Assembly (NCBI GenBank): GCA_037903355.1
Contig: JBAJFE010000023.1
Location: 992,001-1,056,000, forward strand
Reading direction: 5' to 3'
From: Trichuris trichiura
Taxonomy: Eukaryota; Nematoda; Enoplea; Trichinellida; Trichuridae
DNA: 64,000 nt
Program-made: the position numbers and the translations under genes
Shown: in pieces, positions 22,801-34,890 of the stretch
Layout: every line of letters starts with the position of its first letter
Position numbering within the stretch: position 1 is the first letter of the stretch
The notes under the pieces: generated by a model
Told to the model about the DNA's origin: nothing
The model's database searches: none
What the model saw: only the letters and a program-made list of their open reading frames with translations

Positions 22801-25454
22801 AATTTAATTTAAATTTTTAGATTTTGGAAGCGTCCGGCGAGTTTTGGTACTACTTTTCCGAAGTGCTTTACCAGACAAGCGAAGATGCCCAAAATGCCAA
22901 CGCGTTTCGAGCGTTCGTTGCGCGCCTTATGTCCATGTTCTTTCGTCAGTGCCGCTTCGAGCACGACTTCGTACGACGCCGCCATCATTTGACGCGCGTG
23001 ATCAAGCTTTTGTTTTTCAGGACGGTGTACCACCCGACTTGTCCGATTTCGAAGAGTTTCGCTTAAAAGTATCCGAAATCATTAAGGACGTTGTATTCAT
23101 CATTGGATCGAACAAGCTGTTGGAACAGGTAACGTTGAAAGGGCGGGAACTTTTTCCTTTGTCAAAAAAAATCGAAGCGGCCCTACGTTGTAGTCCAATT
23201 GCGTGCGATCGTATTTATTTCCTTTTTCAGGCATTCAAGCTGATGCAGGATAAGCAAGGTTGGGAAAATATTGAATGTGCCTTGTTTTTAATGTCCTGCG
23301 TCGTTGGCAATTGCGTGTCGTAAGCTGCCGACCCAAAAGCGCGTCCCTCGTACAAGTTTGGTTCTTGTTGTAGCAACTTTGCCGACGAAGTATTGGAACC
23401 TGTTGTGTCAGGCATAGTATCGTTGGAGCAGGACGTTCCGTTGGCTTTGTGGTACACGTCCGCCGTGTTTGTTACCGAAATATCCGAATGGTTTGAAACA
23501 AGACCGCAATTGCTCGGTGGGTGAATTGACTTTGCGACTATTGTTTCACCTTTCCTTTTAGGGAAAACGTTTCTCTTTTTAATGAGTTGCATCGCGCACA
23601 GCTCAAGCCTTTCCCACGTCGCTTGCGTGGCGTTGACGGCAATTTGTCAAGACTGCGCCCGGTTGTTGGTAGCCCATACGGACTGGTGCATTCGAACGTT
23701 GTTCGCCTCTTTGGATCCGTCCGTACCCGAGGACATTCCGTTGGAACTGACAAAATGTAAATAGCCTTTTTTCTTCGCTTTCCTTTTTTTGCGTATTAAA
23801 ATTTTTTTAGCCGTCGTCGCCGTAGTGCTCTGGTTGCCCGAAAAAGAAAGATCGGCCAAATTTCACGAGATCGCTTCGCGCTTTTGCGAGGATCTCCTAA
23901 ACGTTGGCGTTTGAATCGACCGCGTAGGGCAATTACAAAAATTTAATGATTTTCAGGTTGTCAAATCTGAACCGGTCGTGCAAAAGAAGATTGCCCTCCA
24001 CCTGGATCGTCTTTCCATGCTATTGTTGAACGTTTCGGTTGAAGTACCGGAGGACAAGGTTCATCCGCTGCAGGAAAGCTGCGTGGAGGTAGGCGCTAAT
24101 TTGCATATATATGTATCTCTACTTCGTTTGCTATTGGTTAGATATACGAGGCGGTCTCAAAGTGCATTGAATCGAATGTGAAAAATTCAACGGTGGCCGA
24201 GCGAAGTTGTCGAGCCTTAAGATACTTGATCCGTTCGTTGGGGGTGCACTCGTTGCCTTTGTTGGAAGGTCTCGCTACCAAAGTGTTCACATTCTATCAA
24301 ATGACCACTCACTCCTGTTTCCTTTATTTGGCTTCCATATTGGTGGACGAATTCGGTGCGGACCAGCGTTTCGTGCCGGGCTTTTTGCAAATGCTGCAAG
24401 TTCTCGTTCCGCACGCTTTGCAAGTGCTGAACAACTATCCAAGCAAAAAGGAGGTGGCAAACACGGTCGAAGATCTGTACCGTCTTGGAATGCGGTCAGT
24501 GCAAGGAGGCGTCTCTCTTCCTTCTTCTTCTTCTTCTTCTTCTTGTTCCATCGTTGATCATTTGCGAGTTGTCTCACAATGCCTTATCGCTTGTTGTCGC
24601 TTTTAGCTTTGCCAAAAGGGCACCGTTGCAGATGTTTGCTGCAGACTTTTTCCCGCCATTGCTGATCAACGCAATTGAGGCTTTAAAGTTGGACGACTTG
24701 GAGGCGTTCGAAAGTGACATCAAGTTTTTGGACGAACTTCTGACCAATATTGTTCGTATAGGCAAAGTAGGTTCGAGCTTCGGATGGGATTCGGAAAAAT
24801 AAAACAATTTTCCTTGTAGACTAGTGATGCTCAGTCGGTTCAACAGACTGTACTTTTGATAGGCCGTTCCGGCGAGGCTTTGGTGAACAACCTTTTAGGC
24901 GCATTGGTCAACGTTCCACCCTATCCTTGGTATAGACGCTTAGCCGCCATCTTGTTTATGATGAAGCAGCTATATCCGGAGGTTTTCGCTTTATTATTCC
25001 TTTCGAAACATCAACTATCGCTATTTTGTTATTAAAGGACTTTCCTGGTTGGATGAATTCGACATACACTCTCATGTCGTCCCGTTTAATGAATGAGACG
25101 GACGTGGCTAAGCTGCACAGCATATTGGGAGAGATATTCGCGTAAGTTTTCTGTTGCCTTCATTTCCATTTTAGCTTAATGCATAGTTGCAAGATGACCC
25201 ACCGTTCGGTGAAGCAAACATCGTCAAGCAAAGCGATGCATTTCTATGTTTATAGGCCCCCTCCTGTAAAACCCACTTTCAGAGCAATATAAATCCATGT
25301 CAAATAAGGTTTGCTTTTGTAGACTTTAGCCGACTTTTCTTATGCTCGTTATTCGCTACCATTATATGTGTGTGAGTTGCATTTTTGTTTTAGGGCAAAT
25401 TCGCCGGACGATATGAGGAGAGCGTTTCACGATTTGTCCAGCGTTTGCACTTGA
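19882..25454 (+). CDS. TNPO3: Transportin-3 (importin beta family, SR-protein importer)
   Basis: Twenty-one exons join in phase: 19882-20007, 20128-20291, 20347-20460, 20510-20666, 20724-20864, 22144-22227, 22282-22385, 22442-22493, 22586-22648, 22821-22970, 23021-23128, 23231-23319, 23374-23516, 23562-23756, 23811-23902, 23957-24088, 24142-24494, 24607-24766, 24820-24981, 25038-25141, 25394-25454. The product is 917 aa (human 923), all-helical HEAT-like repeats. Matches to TNPO3 rather than its paralogue IPO13 include SWEICAALI near the N-terminus, SDFEEFRLKVSEIIKDVVF in the middle and THSCFLYLASILVDEFG in the C-terminal third. Known role: carries arginine/serine-rich splicing factors into the nucleus with RanGTP. 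Most introns are about 50-110 nt; the fifth (20865-22143) is 1.28 kb with no recognised content. Exon 3 must use the donor at 20461 (GTATAT) to keep frame. Confidence 0.95.
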
Positions 25455-25506
25455 CCTGCCGATGGGGTTAAAGAGGAGAAGTAACTTTTTCGGGCGTACA
25501 GACAAA

Positions 25507-25512
25507 AATAAA
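25507..25512 (+). terminator. AATAAA polyadenylation signal of TNPO3
   Basis: AATAAA 53 nt after the stop codon in a short AT-rich stretch. Confidence 0.6.
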
Positions 25513-26419
25513 AGTATTATTATATCGGCTGACAGTGCGACTGGTTCCTGTTGCTTTCTTGAAAAGCGGTTCCCTAATGGCCGCTCATTACTTATATTTT
25601 GTTGTTTTGCGTATTTTTTACGCCAAACGTTCATAGCTGCTTTAGGATCTCACTTTTGCAAGGTGGGTATGCCTTTGGAGCGGGAGAACGATGGGAAGGA
25701 GGAAGAGGAGGAGGAGGAGCGGGTGGACTTGTCGAAAGGTTGGTCCCATTTTGAATTGACTGCAATTTCGGGCATGGAACGCATGGTGGCACACATCGAT
25801 GCTTCTTTTTTTGCTATGATAATGGTAGCACGTCATTGTAGTAGTGGGCACATTTTCGTTCATTGTAAACGTTGTTAGCCTGAAGCTGCATTCATTCCTA
25901 AAATTGCTTGTTTCACATGAACTGCTTGATGTAGTTTTGAACCTAATTATTTAATACTTGCATGTACGAAGCAAAGCTTGCAAGGCATAGTAAAGCGTCA
26001 AACTGCTTGCCTATTGTTATTTATTGACGCCTCTATTTTTTGTTACCTAACCTCACATATGATTAGCATAGCTTGGCTAGTTGCCCTTTATGCTTTGTTT
26101 TTAAAAAATACTCCGGGAACGAGTAGCGGAATTCCGCTGCTGCGCTTTTCCGGGTCGCTATAAAAGCTGCGGTTTTGTACATGTCCGAAGCATGTACAGC
26201 TTTGCTTTCTTTCCTCATCGACGAAACGCATGTTACTTTAGCAAAATTCAGCGTTTTAAAATCTGTTTTATGCAAATTAACTCCCTCAAAAAAAATTGTA
26301 TTCTTATTAAATTCCTTTCAAGCTTTTGACCGCATCTTTCGTCCATTGTAGCCTCAGCCAGCTTTCATTGGCTATTTCGCCAATAGGCCTAAGTTACTGA
26401 AGAAGTTATCGTAAAAATT

Positions 26420-26431
26420 TTTTTATGTTAT

Positions 26432-26498
<67 letters not shown>

Positions 26499-26520
26499 TA
26501 TAATTAATAATAACATAAAA
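26420..26520. repeat. Perfect palindrome with 19-nt arms around (TA)n
   Basis: The left arm TTTTATGTTATTATTAATT (26420-26438) is the exact reverse complement of 26502-26520. The ~63 nt between is an almost pure TA run with one CA interruption. It can form a long hairpin or cruciform. Confidence 0.9.
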
Positions 26521-26533
26521 ATTAATTAATAAT

Positions 26534-26622
26534 AACGTGGAATTCAAAATGTAAATTCACATATTTCACATGCAAGCATTTCACATGCATTTCAATGATT
26601 TCGAACCGTCATCAGCGGATGA

Positions 26623-26654
<32 letters not shown>

Positions 26655-26743
26655 TCATCCGCTGATGACGGTTCGAAATCTTCGGAAATAAAAATTTCCT
26701 TGCTTGTTACAGCGGGACGTATTTCGTAACAATAAATTCGCAC

Positions 26744-26775
<32 letters not shown>

Positions 26776-27075
26776 TCAAACTCTCGGAAACCGGATGGTC
26801 TCTGATTTTTGAGCATATGTGTGTATGTATATTAATATATATACCGACTAAAGGTAAGAAGGCGGATAAACAGGATACGTATCCTATATATACATATATC
26901 CATCCTCCCTCTTTTTACCTTTTATCTGTATTTTTTCTAAAAAATCTGTATATATATATATATATGCGTCTTTTTAAACGACAGAATAATTGTTTGTAAA
27001 AACAAAAAGTTTAGCATTTGATGCTTTCAGGACTTGCATGTGAAATATGTGAATTTACATTTTGAATTCCACGTT
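26534..27075. repeat. 43-bp perfect inverted repeat flanking ~456 bp
   Basis: Positions 26534-26576 and 27033-27075 are exact reverse complements over 43 bases (the left copy starts AACGTGGAATTCAAAATG). The interior holds a second palindrome (26597-26680), TA runs at about 26744-26767 and 26951-26965, and a smaller GGATACGTATCC palindrome near 26873. No open reading frame of note lies inside. This is the shape of a fold-back or miniature inverted-repeat element, or of a palindromic pair of solo retroelement ends. The family is not recognised. Confidence 0.8.
26597..26680. repeat. 84-bp palindrome carrying CTGATGACGG in both arms
   Basis: Thirty-base arms, 26597-26626 and 26651-26680, are exact reverse complements separated by (AT)n. 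Each arm contains CCGCTGATGACGGTTCGAAA read outward on one strand. That is the hammerhead core CTGATGA, then CGGTTCG (a possible two-pair helix II), then AAA. The 13-mer CCGCTGATGACGG is shared with the motif downstream of the Penelope-like element at 8587-8599. Confidence 0.85.
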
Positions 27076-27289
27076 TCCCCGCTGACAGCGGGATGCGGAC
27101 TGTCCTAAAAGCGTTGAATATTAAGCAGTTGTTATCATCGATCATCAGACGTTGATAAAGGAAGAACGTAGTGGATGGCTGTTGCAATGTATGCATTTAT
27201 GTAAATGTGTGCGTAACGGTCCTGTATAGCATTTTTGCCTTTTTCAACGACGCTAGAACGCTGCAATATGGGTAAGATAAAAACCTAAA

Positions 27290-27332
27290 AAAAGTGTTAG
27301 TATATATATATATGTATATATACTAACACTTT
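27290..27332. repeat. Palindrome with AAAAGTGTTAGTATATA arms
   Basis: The left arm (27290-27306) and its reverse complement (27316-27332) flank a short TA-rich centre. This is the third TA-centred palindrome within 1 kb. Confidence 0.85.
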
Positions 27333-29569
27333 TCTAATGGTTTCATTATTTTTAATAATAAAATATTACACAGCACCGTACGACAATAGTGTTAGGTAGG
27401 TTTGGTGGGTCCTTTAGGGATATGGAGGCATCTTGCCTTGGGCTTACCAACTGTCCTCCAGGTTGGGTTCGTCTGTTTCTTTTAAAATGGGTTTTCTTTA
27501 ATTTTTATGAACTGACTTAATACTCTATAATGTCGCCTGTGGCAGTTATTTTTAGAAAATTTCGTATATACACGCAGCGGATGTTTAAAAGATTGCAGAC
27601 GAGCGATTTTCTAGCCTATTCTCCCACCAGCTCGTCATATTAATAAATGCTGTCAAGTCTGTGCTTTATTCTTTCTAAATTATCTGTCGAGTAGCCCGGA
27701 ATGGACATCTTTTAAAAAGTGTTAACAAAGTAAGCTTAGCTCGACTTGGTTTCGCAAATGTACGCGTATATATACAAGCCCTGTTTTCACCTTTTAGGGC
27801 GTCGCTTATTTTTTTAGCCTTAAGTTTAATTCGGCATTGACGCAAAAGTCATTATCGTCACGAACAGTCGATCACAATAGATTAAAATTAAAGGTTTTAA
27901 TCATTTCTAATTTCTGTTTGCCTATCTTATCTTACCACGACGGTTATTTGCTAGAGATTAAGTTAATTTGCATAATTAGTCGTATCTTATGCAAAGTATG
28001 CAAGCTTAGGGCCTAAGATTGTATTTTGTGTAGTATTTTTTTGGTTGACTTGGTCTAGTCCATATTAGAGTCTATTAATATTCACAGTCATTCCATAGTG
28101 CAGCTGATGACTGCTTTAAGTTTGTAGCACCTTCGACATGTCGTATCGCAAATTAAAAAAAAACATTTATTTGCTGTATTGTTTGTCTGTTGTTCCGCTT
28201 TCTATTTTGATAATTACTCGTTGACGTTTAGATTCCGTTTGCTTTCCAGTGAACGTGACTATATTTTCTCTTCTCAATTCTAAACTGGCGAGTAAATACT
28301 GTGTGTGTTTTTCGCGCGGGCGCGTTAGTAGTTTTAATATTAACGCGTTTTGGCATAGACTAGCGGCATGTATCATTTGCATAGGCTTAAAACAGCGACC
28401 GCGCTGAGCGTTGGTCAATTGCGTCGTCGTCGTCGTCTTGATGTGCATAGGATAGGGGATCATAGCGAACTAAGTGCGGGTCGTATTTTTCGACCGAAAA
28501 AACAAAAACCGCTTACTTGCAGGCTTACTTTGCTTGATCTATCTTTTCGCAATTTTTCTCCGAAGGGCCGTTTTCGCGGTTGCGTAGATGAATTGCCGCA
28601 ATGACGAAGGAAAACGACGTACTCTTTTTGCGAACGCGATTAAGCTTTTGAAACTTTGGAACGAAGCAGCCGAAGTTGGCCATATTTAAAACTTTTTTCC
28701 TCAAAGCAAATCAGGTTTCGCGCGCTGAACGACTTTTTTCGCCCATTTTGCTTCTGTGGTCGTTTAAGGTTGAAAGCAACTTTTGGCAAAGAAGTAATAG
28801 AGACCAGTTTGCCGTCTCTCTATTCATTGGGATGGCATAAATTTGACCGGCCGCCGTCAGTCCGATGGGCCCGTAAGGAAATGCTCCCTGCAGGGGTGCA
28901 GTTGAGTTCGCTTTCGGTCCATTGCATTCAATAAGACGACGACGACAGTTGCCAAAAACCAAAAAGGGTGAACATGCAACGATTGTAGGCCTACATATAC
29001 CGCCTAGCCCCTGCGTGTGTTCCCCTTCAGCTTTGTTAAATGTTGCTTCAAGAGTTGCGTACGCGGCAAAAAAAATCAATTCTATTATCTCGGTAGCCGA
29101 CGAAGCCAGCGGCTAAGCGTAACTATTTCCAAAAACCGATTTGCAATTGGCTTCATGCGCTCAATTTCCCCCCATTTGGACAACCGCATTGGCCGAGTAA
29201 AATTATTTTTTTTAACCACACCGAAATAAACCGCTTTATTGCGCCACTGTAACTTGCTTAGTTTCGTTTCTAGCTTTATGCAAATTTTATTTCCATTCGT
29301 AGATAAGTAAATAAAGTTTTGGTCAACACTACCGCACTGTACGGCGCTTCCGCGTTTGGCAGCGCGTTCGGTGAATTTTCTAGTTTTCCTATTGTTGACA
29401 TCCGAATAGGCTAGAAAGGCTAATGCAATTCCTGTCGATTTCCGGCATTCTCTCTCTTATTTGGTTGCATGAATTAAAGGTCGATCGTTTTCTTTTTGCA
29501 CGCATTGTTCCGACGCCATCGGCGCAAGGTTGTCGTCTTTTCATTTTGGCAATTATAGTTCGCAGACAG

Positions 29570-31570
29570 TGGCGTGAAGTTGAGGACTTTTCTTTGGCGC
29601 AGAAACTGCAGGAGGTCGAATGTAAGTTTCCACCGTTTGACGGGCTAAAAATGCTTCTTTGCCATTTTTGGGCGCGTGACTCATTTTTTCTTTAATTTAC
29701 CGCCATTTCCGACTTTTCATTGTAGTTCAAAAACATTACAACTACAATCGCGAGGAGCGCCAGAACATGGGCGCGGACGTTCGCTTGTCCAAGCGTGAGC
29801 AGCTTGCCGAGGAATGCAGGTATAGAATGGAGCGGCTAAATCAAGAAAAGGAGGACGAAAAACTGGCCGCCCAATTGCAGCAACAGCTTGACATTGAAGA
29901 CATGGAAAGGCGCAGCCGGTTGGAATGCAAAGACTACGTACTTTTTGACGGTTTGGTTTAAAAATTCAAAACATCCCATTGCCTGACGTTGCAGGAATAC
30001 GCGAAAAGCTTAACGGAAAATAGTAGCAGCTCCAGCACGCCCATCTTCTCTCCTCCGCAGTCGGCAACTACCGGTTATTCTTCGGCCAGCGAACTTAGCA
30101 TAATTTCTCCAAACGGAGATTCTTCTTCTTTAAACCTACTCGAAGGGGTAATATATAACAGTTTGTTGAAAAGTGTTTGCGCGTATATGTTTAATATATT
30201 GAAGAGCGTTCGAGAGAAAAGCATTCGTTTAGCCGAGCTGAGCGATTACGAACTTGCGCTGCGACTTCAAAATGAGGAAGCATGCGCGGCAGTGGACGAA
30301 CAGCAACAACGAAATACAAAAGAGCAAAGCGTACCAGTAAGCCCAAAGGTTTTTGCTTGCGATAGCTTTTACTTTGAAGGCGCCAATTCGAGTGAAGAGA
30401 GGCGGGCAGAAGTGTTGGCGTGACAAATTTCGTTCCAACAACAGAACCGACAAAGAGAGGTCGACAACAAAGTAGTCAAAAGTAAGTCATTTTTGCTTTG
30501 TTGTTATAAGCGCGTAAAGCCAAAGCTTCAAGTTCCCCCTAACCTTGCGCCTTCGCGGTGCCGTCTCCTAAAGCAGCCGTTTATAAATTTTTTTATCTTC
30601 TCAATATGCATAATTTGAGCGAACTCGCGTGGCGGTTTTCTTTGCCGGCCGAAAGTCTCCTAAGAATACTTCTGCCTTGCTGGAACGTCTTCGATGGTCA
30701 GTTGACAACGCTTTGCCGTCCGCAGGGTCTTTTCTTATTGGTTTAAATACCGGAGATGGGAATGAATTATTAATGCACTTTTTTCAAAGCATTTCAAGAA
30801 ACTGGAAAACACCTTGTTAGAATATAGAGAGCAGCGTCGAAAGCATTGCCTTCAGACAAGGAATTGTCATTTTTTAAATACGTTTTCGTGAATTGAGCTG
30901 TTGATAGGCTTTACGAAGATTAAGTGCGCTGAAGGTTACGCCATCAAACGTATTTATTCTTCCGTAGCCGCTTGCCGCGGTGCATATTATAGATTTTATG
31001 GTAATTTTTAAAAATTGCGACTAGGACATCATGCTAGACTGTTTTGCATTATTTCTTATTATTATTCGTTGAGCTTGCGTAGCCAAGTCAGAACGATCCG
31101 TCATTGCCGTTTGTTTCTCGTCTGGGCAGCTTCCTACGCTTAGGCGACTAAGTAGTCTTTGAAAATAATAGCTTAGTTGTGCACGAGACCCTACGAGACA
31201 GGGTTCCCAAAATTCACCCAAATTCAAGTGGCCTACAATTGCTGGGGAAAAAAGTATGTACGCGCGCTTGATAGTTCGTCCGAAAATGTTGATATATCGT
31301 GTATATTCTATTTTTCAAAAATGCGCAACATTTGATGAGCTTTTTATCAGTAAGTCGTCGACCAACAGCAGTGATGCTAATAAAATATGCGGACTGTTTT
31401 TCCGACAGCCATTAGCGCCAAGGGACAGTCGACTTGCCGCGAAAGAGAAGTTGGCAATAATGGCCGTTGGAATTGATGGACCAGATGTCGCCTGTTGGCA
31501 GTCTTTCGTCGAGCGCACCAAGAGGTTTCGCGTTGAAGCCAAAAGGCGCGCGCGTCTTAATAATAAGTGA
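29570..31570 (+). CDS. CCDC50-like coiled-coil adaptor (partial model)
   Basis: Supported exons: 29570-29621 (WREVEDFSLAQKLQEVE), 29726-29937, 29995-30147 and 30205 to about 30336. The product aligns in character with the N-terminal domain of CCDC50/Ymer: VEDFSLAQKLQEVEF, then KHYNYNREERQN, then repeated acidic/Gln-rich helices such as EDEKLAAQLQQQLDIEDMER. A Ser-rich linker follows, then a second LSDYELALRLQNEEA block resembling the ubiquitin-interacting repeats. In vertebrates CCDC50 binds polyubiquitin and acts in EGFR and NF-kB signalling. The first exon with the start codon is missing. The 3' end is unresolved. Candidate later exons are about 30447-30479 (NRQREVDNKVVK) and a last exon 31409-31570 (PLAPRDSRLAAKEKL, basic tail, TGA). 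The gap 30148-30204 is 57 nt and open in frame, so it may be a retained or real intron. Confidence 0.55.
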
Positions 31571-33847
31571 CGGGATAAAGCAGCGGGGGGCTGATCAAAA
31601 ATTTGCATCTTCTCATATCCATCATTTTTTCAAAATCTGTATACGCGTAGTACTTGACTTGTCTTATTTCGTTGGCATCGCAGTTGCCTGCTCGTGGAAG
31701 CAACCAAAGAAAAAAAAAGCGATGGCGACGACGGCGTAGTGTGGCGGAATGCGTATATTGCAGTTGTGCAGTTATTTCGCAACTGCCGCTCTCTTTTGCT
31801 GTACTTTGTTTTTTTTTGGCCGACTGCCATGGGAGAAAATTTATTAGGAGGCGCTTGGTCGTTGCCAGAACGGGACGACCAAATTGTGCCATGTTAAAGT
31901 TTTTTTCCCTATCAAAGCGATTGACGATTAGCCGACGGCGAATAGGATACAATTTTTTGCCGCATCGACCTGATCATCATTATCGCCTTGGTGTTCATTA
32001 AAGAAGAGGTGCTAAGAAAGCGTGACGTAATTTTGTAACGTTTTTTCCCCACTATGAAAGTAAAGCATTTTCTGTCCATTGGCGCCTTTGTAAATTATCT
32101 TACGGTGTAAACTGTGCGCACAGCTCGTAATAAGAGTAGGGCGAACAATAAAGCTTCAACATGTCATTGCGTTTTGCTCCGTCCGTACACGTACGCTCTG
32201 TTGCGGAAGAGTCGTAGGCGGCAATCGTCCCGCCATATATGGCCTTGTTTTGTCAGTCCTATTTCCTTTCTTCCAAGCGGCAACGTACAAGCCGGAATTT
32301 AGTTCAATGTTGCGATAGTGGTTTTTTTTTCAAAAAAATGGAACGCGTCGAATTTCGCCCTTTCTGTGCGTTCCGCTTAAGAAAGGAGACGCTGCTGCAC
32401 CGGGTTCCAAGACGAAATAACGCCAATGGCACGAATTTTTCGCTGTTCTCGTTGTCGCTTCGCTTGTAGAAAAATTTCGCCAACGCTTTCGGCAGCCGCT
32501 CCTCGCGCGCGCCACAGATCGCAACGTACGACGGGAAGTCTTTCAACATGTTAAAGCAGACTAAGCTAAGCGGTAGAAAAACGTACTTCTTCATACGGAA
32601 AAAGGAAAATATATGTTACAACAAAATTTCAAAGAAAACTTATATATACGCGTGTATAGAAGATAAATAAATATATATATGTAGAGAGAGAGAGATTTTT
32701 TCTTCATAGTCACTTTTTCAATATTATCCGACTGAATGAAGCAACAATTTTTACATTGTTACTTTATGGATTATTTTGTTGGAAACGCGATTGGCAACTC
32801 GTAGCCGCCCTTGTATGTCGTTAGGAGCGCAATGGCTGTCTCACCTCGACGTTTGTCCATTTTAATCGCAGACCGCGCGCCGGCAGCGGGTCAGCGCCAA
32901 AGTATCCACCGTGAAAAAGTAATCCGTTTGATTTGAAAAATTGAATTGCTCAACGAAGCCGCAAAAATAAGCGACGGGACGTCGGCGCCGACGGGCGCCC
33001 TTGGTCATTACGGTTGGCCGGAAAAGGACGGGCGGCGGCCAATTTTGTCTCCTTGTTCCTTCTACGGCGACTGCTTCGGCTTCCGCGACCGTCTGGTGGC
33101 AACGACAATGACGACGGCCTCGTCTTCGCCGTCGTCGTCGCGGCCGACCGTTCATTCTTGCTTGCCAAGTAATTGCATGTTGCCAAGAAATCAGATAGCG
33201 AGATTTGTCAGTTGCGCTGAAAGCTGACTTCTTGAATACGCTTCAAAGTGAAGTCTCCGCCTCAGAGCTTCTCTGCTCTTTCCATACAATCGATACTTTT
33301 GCTTGCCAGCCGGCTGTCAGTGACCAAACGACTAAAAAGCGCAAACGCTTGCCCTTATGCCAATCCTTTCTTGCCGCGTTGACAACAGACATACATATAT
33401 ATGCAAATATCTATGCGTAGGCTTTGTTGGTTAAGTGCAAAGTTGTAAAGCATTTTTTGTTTCTCTTCAGGGCACATATCCCTGTAGTAATGATTTATAT
33501 TTTGCTCGTCTTGCAGCCGCTATCATCGTCGTCTGGCGCCGACGAGTTGGAAACAAAAAACAACCGTTCGTGCGTGCAACGAAGAGCAAAGGTTGGTTGT
33601 TCGCCGCGCGCATCAGAAGCGATGCTTTTCCGCCGAATCTCATCGCAGCCGTGTGGGGGCACAAACTATGCTTCCGCAGCGTCATGTTTGCGTTTTTTAA
33701 AAATATATCTATCATTTTCGCTTCTCTTTTCATCATTGTTCGTGTGTATATGCGCGCATTGCGCGATGGTGGCGTACTTTTTTTAAAAAAATGAAGTAGA
33801 GAAACAACGAGCCCTCTTTTGCGCGGCAGTCGATCATCATCCGTCAG

Positions 33848-34201
33848 ACGGTGGCGGGCACCAACCGACTCGTGCCGTTGTGTCTAACATTTCTTCAACT
33901 ATTCGGGGGCATCATTGGAGAAACAGAGAGAGGAAGTGGGCGCGACGATGATGACGGCGATGGCGGCAACCTCTCTTGCTCCATGGTTTTCCGTCGAGAT
34001 CGATTGTTCATCCGAGAATGCCGCCTTACAAATGACACTGATGAAAGTTGCAAGCTAAGTTCGAAGCGTCGTTGTTCCGCTCCTTTGACTGTTGCCGACT
34101 GTGACGAAATTGGGCGCCGAACCCGGCGCCGCGTCATACGGCGAAAGGCACAAAAAGAAAGAACAGGACTGACACGACCATTTGACGTGTTCCACTTTTA
34201 A
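33848..34201 (+). CDS. Possible small secreted cysteine-containing protein
   Basis: After a CATCCGTCAG acceptor (ending 33847) an open frame runs 117 codons to a TAA at 34201. Its start, RLVPLCLTFLQLFGGIIG, resembles the hydrophobic core of a signal peptide. An acidic Asp-rich linker follows, then five cysteines in LSCSM, IRECR, ESCKL, RRCSA and ADCDE, and a dibasic-rich tail. There is no ATG in the exon before the hydrophobic part, so the start would have to come from an upstream exon. Another hydrophobic stretch, VVMIYILLVLQPL, lies at about 33485. No family is recognised, and repeat-rich DNA can create such frames by chance. Confidence 0.2.
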   Translation, partial: TVAGTNRLVPLCLTFLQLFGGIIGETERGSGRDDDDGDGGNLSCSMVFRRDRLFIRECRLTNDTDESCKLSSKRRCSAPLTVADCDEIGRRTRRRVIRRKAQKERTGLTRPFDVFHF

Positions 34202-34764
34202 TTAGCAACCTGCGCGCGCGCGACACAAACTCTCGCCGTCATTGCGCGCTGCTAGGGCGGCATAGACGGCAAGGTTATAAGTTTTTTTTTAAAAAAACGA
34301 GAAAAGATGCGTACGTACAGTAAGTATGATGAGAAAGAAAGGGAGTGGACGAAAATGGAAGAAAAAGAAACAAGTGGTTTTAAGCCTCCGGCGGCTGCAG
34401 CAGGACCATTTTTTTCAAAGGGAGAAAAATATACGCCGCGCCGTTGGCACACGGCTGGCCGGCGAAAGCGCAATGCGAGCACATATCATATAATAAAAAG
34501 AAAAAGGAAGGAAGGACGACGACGACGACAAAGGCGCGCTGTCCAGGGTCCATTTGGCGCGCAAACGACGGCGGCGACGACGACGAGGACGAAGAGGACG
34601 ACAAATGAACTTTTTAAAGTCCGGTACGCATTCAGACCGGGGCGAAACACGGGGAGCCACAACGTTTTTTTACATGCGCAACGCATGAACCGGTTTTATA
34701 AAACTGTAACATCTTCGTACAGCATTATACTGGCTGGTGTGAAAATCTTTGGACCGTTCCCGTG

Positions 34765-34890
34765 AGAGACAGAGACAGACAGACAGAGAGAGAGAGAGAT
34801 ACAGAAAGATGAGATGAAAGACAGACAGACAGAGAGGAACAGGAGAGAAAGTAGATGTGAAAACGATGATGTGAGACAGAGAGAGAGAGT
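34765..34890 (+). repeat. GA/CAGA-rich imperfect repeat
   Basis: GAGAGACAGAGACAGACAGA-type sequence running for about 125 bp, purine-rich on the plus strand. Confidence 0.85.

Larger units (their letters stand above)
25513..29569. other. Gene-poor AT-rich interval
   Basis: No convincing gene. It contains the palindrome and inverted-repeat cluster at 26.4-27.35 kb listed separately. On the minus strand, 28711-29079 has a 122-codon frame with the stretch LQGAFPYGPIGLTAAGQIYA that looks protein-like, but it has no recognised family and no matched pair of splice sites, so I do not call it. A GAG/GAA-rich run lies at 25700-25722. Confidence 0.5.

Noticed and set aside
19882..25454. Identification as importin-13 instead of transportin-3
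   Set aside because: The middle and C-terminal motifs (EFRLKVSEIIKDVVF, HSCFLYLASILVDEFG) fit TNPO3 clearly better, and the length is near 923 aa.
26671..26681. GGTTCGAAATC resembling a tRNA B box
   Set aside because: No matching A box or cloverleaf arms; it is part of the palindrome arm.
34307..34765. A 152-codon plus-strand frame rich in Lys, Arg and Thr
   Set aside because: Most of it derives from GAC/GAA trinucleotide repeats; no splice sites and no family.
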